Part shown: positions 1-9,070 of the stretch, one piece after another
How the letters are laid out: each line of letters starts with the position of its first letter
How positions within the stretch are numbered: position 1 is the stretch's first letter
Origin: JACPPO01 sp965262505
GTDB lineage: Bacteria; Acidobacteriota; Vicinamibacteria; Vicinamibacterales; UBA2999
Direction of reading: 5' to 3'
Length of the DNA stretch: 64,000 nucleotides
NCBI GenBank assembly: GCA_965262505.1
Contig: CBDHFM010000030.1
Span: 744,001 to 808,000, forward strand
Notes under the pieces: model-generated
What the model was told of the DNA's origin: nothing
What the model saw: only the letters and a program-made list of their open reading frames with translations
The model's database searches: none
Made by a program: the position numbers and the translations under genes

Positions 1-473
1 CTGGCCACGTACCAGGCGATCTCCTCTTGGCTGAGCGGCGCAAATTCGACGTTCGTGCGCGCCACACTGGTCTGGACTCGCCCCGGCCCGGCTGCGGGGT
101 TGATCAGGCAGACGGCGGTGAGGACGGTGTGCGTACGTCCCGAGAGCAACCCGAGCATCCGCCCCGCGTCGGCGGTGTCCGCCGGCTTTCCGAGCACCTC
201 GTTGTCGACGATGACAATCGTGTCCGCCCCGAGAATGGTCCGCCCCGGCGCCTGCGGGACGACAGCTTCCGCCTTCAACTGAGCGACCCGGCGGGCGTAC
301 CCGTCGGGCTGATCGTCGGGGTTCATCGCCTCGTCGATCTCGGCCGGGATCACGTCGAATTCGATGCCGGCCGCCCGCAGCAGATCCGCTCGTCTCGGCG
401 ATGCCGAGGCAAGAATCAGGCAAGGGCGCTGCTCGCGATATTCCCGCAGCGCCCTTGCCTGATTTGACGGCAT
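1..473 (-). CDS. maf: Maf-family nucleotide pyrophosphatase, C-terminally cut by window edge
   Basis: Minus-strand frame open from an ATG at 473 to the window edge, 157 codons present. It shows the Maf N-terminal signature ILASASPRR at about residues 20-28, then a central GADTIV acidic motif and a VLGKP segment. Maf proteins hydrolyse non-canonical or modified nucleoside triphosphates (dTTP/UTP or m7GTP subfamilies) in the cytoplasm. About 16 residues precede the usual Maf start, so a later initiation is possible, but no better start codon is visible. The gene is divergent from the DUF721 gene at 599. Family assignment is secure; the substrate subfamily cannot be fixed here. Confidence 0.9.
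   Translation of the reverse strand, partial: MPSNQARALREYREQRPCLILASASPRRADLLRAAGIEFDVIPAEIDEAMNPDDQPDGYARRVAQLKAEAVVPQAPGRTILGADTIVIVDNEVLGKPADTADAGRMLGLLSGRTHTVLTAVCLINPAAGPGRVQTSVARTNVEFAPLSQEEIAWYVA
420..459. repeat. Inverted repeat inside the maf 5' end
   Basis: Perfect 12-base arms GCAAGGGCGCTG and CAGCGCCCTTGC separated by about 15 bases. It lies within the first codons of the maf frame, so it could fold in the maf mRNA near the start, or be the remnant of a small insertion. Confidence 0.5.
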
Positions 474-598
474 CTCTTTGGCGCGCCTCGCGCGCCGGGG
501 ACCGCTATGCTGTCCCACTGCAACGAACACGAAGCCCCCGTCCCTGTCAGAAGCCGCATAGCGGTCCAATGGCATGCGTCAATGCTATCCTCGGATGC

Positions 599-877
599 GT
601 GATCCCGGTTCATCAGATCATGCCGGAGGCGCTCGCCGTGGTCCTGCGCGAAGCGCCGCTCACGCCGGACAAGATCGCGTTCGCCTGGCGCACGGCCGTC
701 GGTCCGGCGGTCGGCCGGGTCACCACGATCGAACTGAAAGGCCGTGTGCTGCACGTGCAGGCGAAGGACGCGGCGTGGCGGCGGGAGGTGGAGCGCTCCG
801 CCGGCGTGATTCGCACGAGGCTTCAGACGTTGCTTGGCGAGGACGTCGTACGCGGTCTCGACGTCACGGTCGCATAG
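599..877 (+). CDS. DUF721 (DciA-like) protein
   Basis: A 92-residue protein read from a GTG at 599. The start is chosen because the conserved DUF721 core begins soon afterwards. Visible family features are the AFAWRTAVGPAVG segment, the beta strand GRVLHVQAKDAAW, and the helix RREVERSAGVIRTRLQTLLG. DciA-type DUF721 proteins bind the replicative helicase DnaB and help load it at the origin. Short single-domain members like this one are common in GC-rich phyla. It is transcribed away from maf and ends 46 bases before the DinB-like lipoprotein. Alternative ATG starts at 572 or 620 are possible. The helicase-loading role is inferred from the family only. Confidence 0.75.
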   Translation: MIPVHQIMPEALAVVLREAPLTPDKIAFAWRTAVGPAVGRVTTIELKGRVLHVQAKDAAWRREVERSAGVIRTRLQTLLGEDVVRGLDVTVA

Positions 878-923
878 GTACGCATTTGCAAACGCCGCAC
901 TAACAAAGAGAGAGGGCTCGCAC

Positions 924-1511
924 ATGACGATTCAACCCATGTTCCGCGTACTCGCGGTCGGACTCAGTCTCCTTGCCGTGGCCTGCGGCGGCGGAACGCC
1001 GCCCGCGCAAGAGGCGGCGGCACCCGATGCCGGTCCGGCGCCGGCTCCTGGGGGCGCCACGGTCCTTGGCGACCTGACCCAGGACTGGGAGCGCCAGAAA
1101 GACGCGCTGATGGGGATTGCCGACGCGATGCCCGAGGAGACGTTCGAGTACCGATCGACGCCAGCCCAACGCAGCTACGGCGAGCAGGTTCTGCACATCG
1201 CGATGGTCAACGTCAAGCTGCTGCAGTTGGTTGGCGGCAACACGCCATCACCCTCCTTCGCGGCCGACGGTCTGACGACGAAGGCGGAGATGCTGGCGGC
1301 GCTGGCCGAGTCATATGACTACGGGATCGCCCTGCTCAACGAGCAGGCCGACGCGTCGATCAACGAGACCATCGACGCGGCGTTCCTTGGACCGTCCACG
1401 CGTGCGCGCCTGTTCTGGTTTCTGCTCGGGCACTCGATGGACATCTACGGCCAGATGGCCGTGTACCTGCGGTTGAACGACATCGTGCCGCCGGCCAGCC
1501 GCGGCGTGTAG
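924..1511 (+). CDS. DinB-like lipoprotein
   Basis: A 195-residue protein preceded by a purine-rich ribosome site (AAAGAGAGAGGG). The N terminus is a lipoprotein signal: a hydrophobic stretch ending in LLAVAC with the lipobox cysteine at residue 20, then a Gly/Pro/Ala-rich linker. The rest resembles the DinB/DUF664 four-helix fold, with histidines in QVLHIAMVN and LLGHSMDIYGQM at the positions where the fold places metal ligands. Such proteins are often thiol-dependent or uncharacterised metalloenzymes. Export to the cell envelope is inferred from the signal. A second, cytoplasmic DinB protein lies at 16195. Confidence 0.8.
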   Translation: MTIQPMFRVLAVGLSLLAVACGGGTPPAQEAAAPDAGPAPAPGGATVLGDLTQDWERQKDALMGIADAMPEETFEYRSTPAQRSYGEQVLHIAMVNVKLLQLVGGNTPSPSFAADGLTTKAEMLAALAESYDYGIALLNEQADASINETIDAAFLGPSTRARLFWFLLGHSMDIYGQMAVYLRLNDIVPPASRGV

Positions 1512-1569
1512 CCCGAGCGCGAGCCGAACGTTCCGCTCCGCCGGTCGCGTCGCCAGTACAGTTCAGCCG

Positions 1570-2751
1570 ATGCAGGAAGCTGTGATCGTCTCCGCCGTAC
1601 GCACACCGACAGGCAGGTTCCTGGGAGGACTCAAGGAGCTCTCGGCAACCGACCTCGGCGCGCTGGTCGTCCGCGAAGCGGTGGCGCGCGCCGGCATCGA
1701 TCCGGCTGCCGTCGAGGAGTGCATCATGGGGAACGTGGTCTCCGCAGGTCTCGGCCAGGCGCCAGCACGGCAAGCCGCGCTCCGCGGCGGGCTTGGCGAC
1801 GATGTCGCGGCGCTCACGATCAACAAGGTGTGCGGGTCGGGGTTGAAGGCGGTGATGCTGGCGGCGCAGGGCATCGCCACGGGCGATCTCGAGGTCGCGG
1901 TCGCCGGCGGGATGGAGTCGATGAGCCGTGCGCCCTATCTGCTGTCCGGCGCGCGCGAGGGCTTGCGCATCGGCCACAACCAGCTTCTCGACTCAATGAT
2001 TACCGACGGACTGTGGTGCTCCTTCGAGCAGTGCCATATGGGGATGGCCGGGGAAGTCGTCGCCGCCGAGTGCAACGTTGGCCGCGAACAGCAGGACGAG
2101 TACGCAGTGCACAGCCATCACAAGGCGGCGGACGCGCAGGCGGCCGGCCGGTTCACTGCTGAAATGCTCCCGGTGCAAGTTCCCCAGAAGAAGGGGGGCC
2201 CGTTGGTGGTGGACCGCGACGAGTCCGTTCGCGCGGACACGACGGTCGAAGCCCTCAGCGCGCTGCGGCCGGCGTTTCAGAAGGACGGCACCGTGACCGC
2301 GGGCAATGCGCCGCCGGTCAACGACGGTGCCGCGGCGCTCGTCGTCATGTCCGCCGAGCGCGCCGCAACACTCAAACTCACCCCGATGGCGCGGATCGTC
2401 GGCCACGCTACCAGTGGCCTCGCGCCGAAGTACCTCCTCATGACGCCGGTGGACGCAGTGCGCCGGCTGCTGCGGAAGATCGCCTGGCGACTGGATCAGG
2501 TCGATCTCTTCGAACTCAACGAGGCGTTTTCCGTGCAGGCCGTCGCGGTCTCGCGCGAGCTCGGCATCGACCCCCGGAAGGTCAACGTCAACGGCGGCGC
2601 GGTGGCGCTCGGGCATCCCATCGGCGCCAGCGGCGCACGCATTCTGACGACGCTGCTGTACGCCCTGCAGGCACGGAAGCTGAGGCGTGGAGTCGCCACC
2701 CTCTGCCTCGGTGGGGGCAACGGCGTGGCGCTCGCCGTCGAGTGCAGCTGA
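1570..2751 (+). CDS. Acetyl-CoA C-acetyltransferase (thiolase)
   Basis: Full-length 393-residue thiolase II. The acyl-accepting cysteine is C88 in NKVCGSGLKA, the NEAF motif follows, and the catalytic histidine and second cysteine are H349 (GHPIGASG) and C379 (CLGGGNG). The length fits the biosynthetic/degradative thiolase family, which reversibly condenses two acetyl-CoA into acetoacetyl-CoA. It stands alone between the DinB-like lipoprotein and recA, so neighbours do not show whether it serves fatty-acid degradation, ketogenesis or polyhydroxybutyrate synthesis. No frameshift or missing residue is seen. Confidence 0.95.
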   Translation: MQEAVIVSAVRTPTGRFLGGLKELSATDLGALVVREAVARAGIDPAAVEECIMGNVVSAGLGQAPARQAALRGGLGDDVAALTINKVCGSGLKAVMLAAQGIATGDLEVAVAGGMESMSRAPYLLSGAREGLRIGHNQLLDSMITDGLWCSFEQCHMGMAGEVVAAECNVGREQQDEYAVHSHHKAADAQAAGRFTAEMLPVQVPQKKGGPLVVDRDESVRADTTVEALSALRPAFQKDGTVTAGNAPPVNDGAAALVVMSAERAATLKLTPMARIVGHATSGLAPKYLLMTPVDAVRRLLRKIAWRLDQVDLFELNEAFSVQAVAVSRELGIDPRKVNVNGGAVALGHPIGASGARILTTLLYALQARKLRRGVATLCLGGGNGVALAVECS

Positions 2752-2971
2752 CCCGCGTCTCAACTCCACGGCGTCTCAGCCCCGACTTCGAGGGTCCTGG
2801 CCCCTAAATCAAGTTGGGGCGCCGCTTGGCGATCCGCTGGCAGGAATTGCCCCGATTCGCATGAAGCATGGCGGCAAGTTCTGCCGACCGCCACGTCAGG
2901 GGCGAAAGTCCGACATGCCGTAACTTATTGACCTGTATGGGTGAGACGGACAGAAGTGCACGTATTTTCGC

Positions 2972-3000
2972 TTGACTTTCGTGCGGCACGCTCTTAGGAT
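2972..3000 (+). promoter_or_regulatory. sigma70-type promoter for recA
   Basis: A -35 box TTGACT (2972-2977) and a -10 box TAGGAT (2995-3000) are separated by exactly 17 bases, 94 bases upstream of the recA ATG. I could not recognise a LexA operator. The rest of the 342-base gap 2752-3093 contains only weak GC-rich inverted repeats. Confidence 0.65.
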
Positions 3001-3093
3001 CTACCCCGGTCGTGACCTCCCCTGTCACGTGCAGAGACCATCCTGACAGTCAGTGCAGGGGCCCGCTGTCGCCGGCCCGCCAAGGAGACCCGC

Positions 3094-4122
3094 ATGCCTG
3101 TTGATGAGCAGAAAGAACGTAGCAAGGCGCTCGACATCGCTCTCGGCCAGATTGAAAAGCAGTTCGGCAAGGGGTCGATCATGCGCCTTGGGCAGAGCGG
3201 CGTAGTCGCTCCGGTCGACTCGATTCCGACCGGCTCCATCAGCATCGACTATGCCCTGGGCGTCGGGGGTGTGCCCCGCGGCCGCGTGGTCGAGATCTTC
3301 GGACCGGAGTCATCAGGTAAGACGACCCTGGCGCTCCAGGTCATTGCCCAGGCGCACAAGGCGGGCGGAATGGCGGCCTTCGTCGACGCGGAGCACGCGC
3401 TCGACGCGGCGTACGCGAAGAAGCTCGGCGTCGACCTGGACAACCTGCTCGTGTCGCAGCCCGATCACGGCGAGCAGGCGCTCGAAATCGTCGAGGTACT
3501 CATCCGATCCGGCGGCCTTGACGTGGTGGTCGTCGATTCAGTGGCGGCGCTCGTGCCGAAATCCGAGATCGAGGGCGAGATGGGCGATGCTCAAATGGGC
3601 CTCCAGGCGCGCCTCATGTCTCAGGCGTTGCGCAAGCTCACCGGCGTCGTCTCCAAGTCCAAGACGACGTTGATCTTCATCAACCAGCTCCGCGAAAAGA
3701 TCGGTGTCATGTTCGGCAACCCCGAAACCACGACTGGCGGTCGCGCGCTGAAGTTCTATGCCTCTGTCCGCATCGACATCCGCCGGATCGCCAGCATCAA
3801 GGACGGCGACCAGGTCATCGGCGGCCGCACGCGCGTCAAGGTCGTGAAGAACAAGATGGCCCCGCCCTTCCGCGAAGCGGAGTTCGACATCATGTACGGC
3901 GAGGGCATCTCGCGGGAGGGCGACCTGCTCGACCTGGCCGTCGACAAGCGCATCATCGAGAAGAGCGGCTCCTGGTTCGCCTACGCCGGCGATCGGCTCG
4001 GGCAGGGGCGTGAGAACGCCAAGCAGTTCCTCAAGGACAATCCGGACATCCGGCAGATCATCGAGGATCGCGTGCGGAAGGAACTAGGACTGGTACGCGA
4101 GCAGGAAGTCGCCGCAGTGTAG
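3094..4122 (+). CDS. recA: Recombinase RecA
   Basis: Complete 342-residue RecA, which polymerises on single-stranded DNA, drives strand exchange and triggers LexA cleavage. The Walker A motif GPESSGKT is at residues 70-77, followed by FVDAEHALD, the Walker B-like VVVDSVAALVP, and the loop-2 region with INQLREKIGVMFGNPETTTGG. An AAGGAGA ribosome site precedes the ATG. Length and motifs are normal, with no intein. It converges with the DUF6152 gene 27 bases downstream. Confidence 0.98.
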   Translation: MPVDEQKERSKALDIALGQIEKQFGKGSIMRLGQSGVVAPVDSIPTGSISIDYALGVGGVPRGRVVEIFGPESSGKTTLALQVIAQAHKAGGMAAFVDAEHALDAAYAKKLGVDLDNLLVSQPDHGEQALEIVEVLIRSGGLDVVVVDSVAALVPKSEIEGEMGDAQMGLQARLMSQALRKLTGVVSKSKTTLIFINQLREKIGVMFGNPETTTGGRALKFYASVRIDIRRIASIKDGDQVIGGRTRVKVVKNKMAPPFREAEFDIMYGEGISREGDLLDLAVDKRIIEKSGSWFAYAGDRLGQGRENAKQFLKDNPDIRQIIEDRVRKELGLVREQEVAAV

Positions 4123-4149
4123 ATCCAGCGCGCGGCGCGGCCGAACCCC

Positions 4150-4533
4150 TCACCTCACCGTTTGGCCTAACGTCTCGCCGCTAGGGAGCACCACCCGCAA
4201 GAGGCGTCCGAGTGGTCTGCCATTCTCGGCTTGGTTCACCGTGGCCGTAATTTGATCCCCTAGCCTGAAGGACGTACTCGCCCAGCCACGGTTGCTCATG
4301 TTCCGCGGATTTTGAGTCTCTGCAATCCAAGATACCACCTGGCCGTTCTCATCGCTCACATCGAACCGAAGCAGACAATGGGGATTGCTCCAAATCCATT
4401 CGGTGACCGTGCCCTTCAGCGTAATTTCTGTGTCGGTGTCGAACGCGAAGGAGCTGTGATGCGCCATCATTGGCACCGAAACGATCAGAAGACCAACCGC
4501 TACGACGACAATCGTGACAAGTCTATTTCTCAT
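4150..4533 (-). CDS. DUF6152-like secreted protein
   Basis: A 127-residue protein with an N-terminal signal peptide (hydrophobic core followed by MMAHHSS). It contains the pattern typical of DUF6152: FDTDTEITLKGTVTEWIWSNPHC, aromatic strands, then GDQITATVN and a C-terminal strand. These small periplasmic beta proteins are abundant in Acidobacteriota and have no known function. It follows the secreted gene at 4599-5453 on the same strand with a 65-base gap, so the two probably form a small operon. Confidence 0.75.
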   Translation of the reverse strand: MRNRLVTIVVVAVGLLIVSVPMMAHHSSFAFDTDTEITLKGTVTEWIWSNPHCLLRFDVSDENGQVVSWIAETQNPRNMSNRGWASTSFRLGDQITATVNQAENGRPLGRLLRVVLPSGETLGQTVR

Positions 4534-4598
4534 GGCGACTCCTGCCTTCGTGACTCCATCCGAATCTGTCGTGCCCCTTTCCCTGGACGTCCGTTCGG

Positions 4599-5453
4599 CT
4601 AGGGGTTGTCGACGCCGCTCACGCCGAAGCCGAATAACTCGTTGTATCTCTGAAACTCGACCGGTGAGCAGTACATCTCCGGGACATCGTAGTGCGGATC
4701 CATCAACTTCATGGGGAACCTGTCCATGGATACAAAGGGTCTCGTATACATCTTCGGATCGTCAAGCGTGATACTGAGCTCCAGGCGGTCATCGCTCACG
4801 CGGTGCCACCGTTCCTCCACGCGCAACGCGTCGCTGATCGGACGGCCTGTGGAATCGAGCCAGACTCTGTCTTCCGGCATCATGCCGACCGTCTGGGCGA
4901 CGAGCGTGGTGTCGTCCACCCAGTTCCCAGCCGAGTACCCGTAAAATCGCGGCTCCGGGATGTCCGTGGGGACGTCTCGTCCGTCCGTCCAGATCACACG
5001 CCACGTCTGTGCATACTCATACAAGACGACGACCTTGAACTCGTTCTGAAGGATCTGGGTCTGCCTCAGGTTGTAATGATTGGCGCGCGGGAACCCTATC
5101 GGCTCGCAGAGGTTCCTGGGGTCGTTGTGCATCGCAGGCAGCACTGCATCGGGCCCCTCTAGCGGCCGATGGGACTTGTAGGTGGCCAACCCGAGAGGCG
5201 TGTAGGGCAACTCGTGTTCGGGGGTCCCGTCATTTGGCATGGCCTTCACCCCATCTTGCTGGATTCCATCCCCCGGCCCATTGGCCGGCTCCCACGTTCC
5301 GGAAATGTCGTGGCGTGGAGCGGGGGCAGAGGCCGCCTGCTGATCCGTCACCGCTCCCGGCTGCGGAGGCCGCTCGGCCTGGGCGAGCGCCAGGACGGAG
5401 ACGGTGAGTCCCGCCAACAGGGCAAGGATCGTGGCGCTAAAGCGATTCGGCAT
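4599..5453 (-). CDS. Secreted protein of unknown function, Acidobacteriota type
   Basis: A 284-residue protein whose start is set by the ATG at 5453, just after a GAAGGAG ribosome site. Residues 1-22 form a signal peptide ending at an ALAQ-like cleavage site. The mature part is Pro/Gly-rich and contains CEPIGFPRANHYNLRQTQI, a central WRVIWTDGRDVP and SAGNWVDDTTLVAQT, then VEERWHRVSDDRLELSITLDDP. This is a recurrent secreted family next to DUF6152 genes in Acidobacteriota. No catalytic motif is evident. The 65-base spacing and shared orientation suggest co-expression with the DUF6152 gene. Confidence 0.75.
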   Translation of the reverse strand: MPNRFSATILALLAGLTVSVLALAQAERPPQPGAVTDQQAASAPAPRHDISGTWEPANGPGDGIQQDGVKAMPNDGTPEHELPYTPLGLATYKSHRPLEGPDAVLPAMHNDPRNLCEPIGFPRANHYNLRQTQILQNEFKVVVLYEYAQTWRVIWTDGRDVPTDIPEPRFYGYSAGNWVDDTTLVAQTVGMMPEDRVWLDSTGRPISDALRVEERWHRVSDDRLELSITLDDPKMYTRPFVSMDRFPMKLMDPHYDVPEMYCSPVEFQRYNELFGFGVSGVDNP

Positions 5454-5885
5454 GTTCGACGCTCCTTCCTGTGGAAGTGATCGTCCCGACGGCGCACTCC
5501 ATTCCGTCACGACGGAAGCGTATCGACACAGTCAAGTCTTGCGCAAGCATAATCCGGCGCGACGCGAGCGGCGGCCCTTCGACGAGCGTCGGGTGTGATC
5601 GCCGTGACGAAACTGATGACCCCGACCGAGACACCGGAAACGAGATGTCATCGGTCGCGAATGGCGACGAGACCGACCGAACCGAAGTTTCCCAACGCCC
5701 AGATGCTCCAGTTCGACGACGCGCTCGACCTTTCGCCTTGCGCCGATCAACAACTTACACGGAAGGGATAGGCGATTTCAGGATGGGCGAAAGTCCCGTC
5801 AGTGGCCCCATCGCGCATAATGGGCGCTGTCGGGGCAGGGCAGGATCGCAGAATGGGTCTTGGCAGACATTCTCGGAGGTCGCTC
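5454..5885. other. Intergenic region with no gene seen
   Basis: Divergent spacer between the secreted protein (minus) and the alpha/beta hydrolase (plus). It must hold both promoters, but no convincing -35/-10 pair or operator stood out. Confidence 0.5.
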
Positions 5886-7181
5886 ATGAGTCGCAGCTTC
5901 GCTGTTCTTGGATTGCTCTTGCTCGCCGGGGCACCGCAGGCGCTCGCCCAGAGCGACCCGCTCTACATTCAATTTAGGCCCGGAGCGGTCAAAGGTGCTT
6001 TGTACACGCCCGACACCGGGCCTGCGCCGCATGTCGGCGTTCTGCTGACACACCGTACCTCCAACTTCCTCTCGCACATTGCCACGCGCGAGCTCGCGGC
6101 ACGCGGGTTCCTGGTGCTCGCCATGAACCCGCGCTCGGACAACAACGAGGCCGCTGTAGATTTCGAGAGAAATGCGCTCGACATCAAGAGCGGCGTCGAA
6201 TTCCTTCGCACGCAGCCGGGGGTCACCCAGGTCGTCCTGTTCGGCCACAGCGGCGGCGGGCCGGCGACGAGCTTCTACCAGGCGGTCGCCGAGAAAGGCC
6301 CCTCGTATTGCCAGGGGCCGAACAAGTTGGTGGAGTGTCCCAACGACCTCGCCGGGTTGCCGCTCGCCGATGGTCTCGTGCTGATGGACGCGCACCCCGG
6401 CATCTCGGTCAACGCCCTGCGCAGTATCAGTCCGGCGGTGGTTGATGAGGGTGATCCTGGCCGGATCGACGCCGCTCTCGACCCGTTCGATCCCGCAAAC
6501 GGTTACAGCCCGGATGGCAACTCAAACTATTCGGACCAGTTCCGGCAGCGGTACTTCAAGGCGCAGGCCGACCGCATGAACCGCCTGATCGACATGGCCC
6601 TCGAAAAGCTTCGGCGCATGGAGAGCGGCCAGGGTCCCTATCCGGATGACGACATCTTCTTGGTGGGGCGCGGCAACGGAGCCCGGCTCATGCAGCTTGA
6701 CACCGGCGTGCACCACAGCACGTTGAAGCCGCAGAAGCTTCTGAAGAATGACGGCACTGTCGTGACACAGGTCGTGGCAAGCGTCCGGACTCCCGCGCGT
6801 GGCCTGGCCGAGACCAACGCAACGTTCGGGGGCGGCACTCGTCTGCTCACGGTGCGATCGTTTCTGAGCGCTAATGCCATCCGCGCCGCCGATGCCATGG
6901 ACGACATTGACTGGTGCTCGAGCAACAATTCCACCCCCTGCGCGCTGCAGAACATCTCGGCGCCGATCCTGATCACCGCCATGGGCGGGCACTACTTCGT
7001 TCGCGACAACGAAGTCCACTACGACATGGCGGCGAGCATGGATAAGGATTACGTGGTCATCGATGGCGCTACGCACGGCAGCACCCCGTGCACGGCCTGC
7101 GAAACCACGCCGGGCGAGTACTCCAACACCGTGAAGAACTTCTTCGACTACGTTGCGCGGTGGATCGACGCCCGCTATTGA
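5886..7181 (+). CDS. Secreted alpha/beta hydrolase
   Basis: A 431-residue protein beginning at the ATG of MSRSFAVLG, with a signal peptide ending APQALAQ. The nucleophile elbow GHSGGG places the catalytic serine at residue 122. The strand LVLMDAHPG and the C-terminal VIDGATHGSTPC supply plausible acid and histidine positions. An Asn/Asp-rich region and a Cys pair (CTACE) near the end suggest disulfides in the periplasm. Esterase or lipase activity is inferred from the fold; the substrate is unknown. It is monocistronic, followed 55 bases later by the IS1380 left end. Confidence 0.8.
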   Translation: MSRSFAVLGLLLLAGAPQALAQSDPLYIQFRPGAVKGALYTPDTGPAPHVGVLLTHRTSNFLSHIATRELAARGFLVLAMNPRSDNNEAAVDFERNALDIKSGVEFLRTQPGVTQVVLFGHSGGGPATSFYQAVAEKGPSYCQGPNKLVECPNDLAGLPLADGLVLMDAHPGISVNALRSISPAVVDEGDPGRIDAALDPFDPANGYSPDGNSNYSDQFRQRYFKAQADRMNRLIDMALEKLRRMESGQGPYPDDDIFLVGRGNGARLMQLDTGVHHSTLKPQKLLKNDGTVVTQVVASVRTPARGLAETNATFGGGTRLLTVRSFLSANAIRAADAMDDIDWCSSNNSTPCALQNISAPILITAMGGHYFVRDNEVHYDMAASMDKDYVVIDGATHGSTPCTACETTPGEYSNTVKNFFDYVARWIDARY

Positions 7182-8512
7182 GGCTTCCCCCGTGCGCAGC
7201 GCATCCTTGAAGTCGAGGGATCGACCAGCCTGTTAGCCTGAATAATTCATCAACGATCGCGATCGCGTAGAAACACAAACGCCTCCCCGTGGTACAAAGG
7301 CCGTGCTGATGGACCTTTTCCACGACGGAGGCGCTTGGTTTGAACGACGAAACGATAACACAGACTGTTCTGTTTCCTGATCTGCTCGACCGACCCGTGA
7401 TGGCGACGTTCGATCAGCCTCACGCGAGTTCGGACGGCGGCGCGGTGCTGCTTAAAGCCGCCGATCAACGGCTCGGCCTGCTGGCCGCCCTCACGGCGAC
7501 GGTCCCCGACGCGCGCGCGTCGGCGCGCGTGACGCACGGGGTGAGCGATCTGATCGCGCAACGTGTCTTCGCGATCGCGTGTGGCCATCCCGATGGCAAT
7601 GACGCTGACCGACTCGCCGACGATCCGATCCACAAACTGTTGCTGGGGCGCGACCCGATCGAGGGCGGCCGCTTGGCGTCGCAGCCGACGATCTCGCGGT
7701 TCGAGCGCACGGCGGCCCCGCGGATGCTGCGCGCCATGAGCGACGCGCTCGCCGACCGGGTGCTGGCCCGCCATCGCCGCCGGCGACGGGGCGCTCGCCT
7801 GATCACGATCGACCTCGATGTCACCGAAGACGAGACCCACGGCGCGCAGCAACTCACCTTCTTCAATGGCTTCTATGATCACTGGTGCTACTTGCCACTC
7901 GTGGCGAGCCTGACCTTTGACGATGAGGCACGGCAGTACCTCGTCGCCGCGATCCTCCGCCCGGGCAACGCGGCGGGGACGGCTGGCGCGGTGGGGCTGC
8001 TGAAGCGGCTGCTCCCGAAACTCTGGCGCGCCTTTCCCCGTGCCCGGCTCCGCGTGCGGCTGGATGGGGGCTTCGCTACGCCGGAGATTTTTGACCACCT
8101 GGAGGCGGCCGGGGTCGAGTATGTCGTCGCCATGGGGAACAACGCGGTCCTCACGCGGCACGCCGAGCCGGCGGTCGCGCCGCTCCGGGCGGTCGTCGCC
8201 ACGACCCAAGAGACCGCGACTGCCTATGCGGAGGCGGCGTATCAGGCGGGCACCTGGGCGGTGCCCCGGCGCACCATTATCAAAGCCGAAGTGGTGTGGC
8301 ACCACGGACGAGTGCCGCGCGATAACCCGCGTTTCGTCATCACGAATCTGCGCCAAACGCCGGAGTGGATCTACACCCATGTGTATTGCGCCCGCGGCGA
8401 CAGTGAGAATCGCTTCAAGGAACTGAAACACGCCCTCGCCTTCGGGCGCACCAGCTGTATCCCGCGCCCCACGATTTCTTTGGACAGCCTTCTGCGAGAA
8501 GGAGAATGAGTT

Positions 8513-9070
8513 ATGTCCAAGGGAAAACAGCACGAGGCTGAGGCCTCGGAGGGAGCCCGGAGGGCGACCGCAGAGGCCTCAGCCTCGTGGGCGCTCGTCG
8601 GCACGGGGCGGTGGTCCGCGCGACGAAAAGTCTCCGTGGTCATCGAGGTCCTCAAGGGGGAATCACTCGAGAGCCTCAGTCGTCGCCATGGCGTGACGGC
8701 GGCGAAGCTCTCGCAGTGGCGTGACGACTTCGTGGCCGGCGGTGAGGCCCGCCTCAAGCATCGCGAGGTCGCCGTCGAGGGCGCGGACACGCGGCGGCTC
8801 AAGCGCGTCGTGGCGGATCTCGCCACCGACAAGGCGTTGCTGGCCGAGAAGATTCGACACCTGGAGGCCGGCCGCCCTTTGGGCTGGTGGAGGTCGAAGC
8901 GATGCGTCACGAGACTTCGCCCTCCACCCACCGGCCGTACGGCATCGCCCGCGTCACGCGCGTGTGGCAGGTGCCGCGCTCGACGGTCTACGCGCAACGG
9001 ACCCGGCGCGCCCGGCCGACGCCGGTGGCCAAGCGCGGACCCAAGCCGCCCCAGTCGGATGCGGCGCTGA
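8513..9070 (+). CDS. IS3-like OrfA, copy A (stop lost)
   Basis: Helix-turn-helix protein of the IS3 OrfA/TnpA type: RRKVSVVIEVLKGESLESLS, HGVTAAKLSQWRDDF, then a leucine-rich dimerisation helix (RRLKRVVADLATDKALLAEK). In copy B the frame ends at a TGA overlapping the OrfB start (ATGA). Here that site is ATGC, so the frame runs on to 9070. The meaningful protein ends near 8904. It binds the element ends. Confidence 0.75.
   Translation: MSKGKQHEAEASEGARRATAEASASWALVGTGRWSARRKVSVVIEVLKGESLESLSRRHGVTAAKLSQWRDDFVAGGEARLKHREVAVEGADTRRLKRVVADLATDKALLAEKIRHLEAGRPLGWWRSKRCVTRLRPPPTGRTASPASRACGRCRARRSTRNGPGAPGRRRWPSADPSRPSRMRR

Noticed and set aside
2790..2830. Terminator after the thiolase (GCCCC/GGGGC hairpin)
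   Set aside because: Five-base stem with no T-run; too weak to call.
2940..3093. LexA (SOS) box upstream of recA
   Set aside because: No convincing palindrome of a known LexA type was found; only the -35/-10 pair is supported.
7250..8533. Long minus-strand frame opposite the IS1380 transposase
   Set aside because: Arg/Gly-rich composition without motifs. It is a shadow of the real transposase, as are the long opposite frames at 11151-12929, 13623-14747 and 1993-2769.
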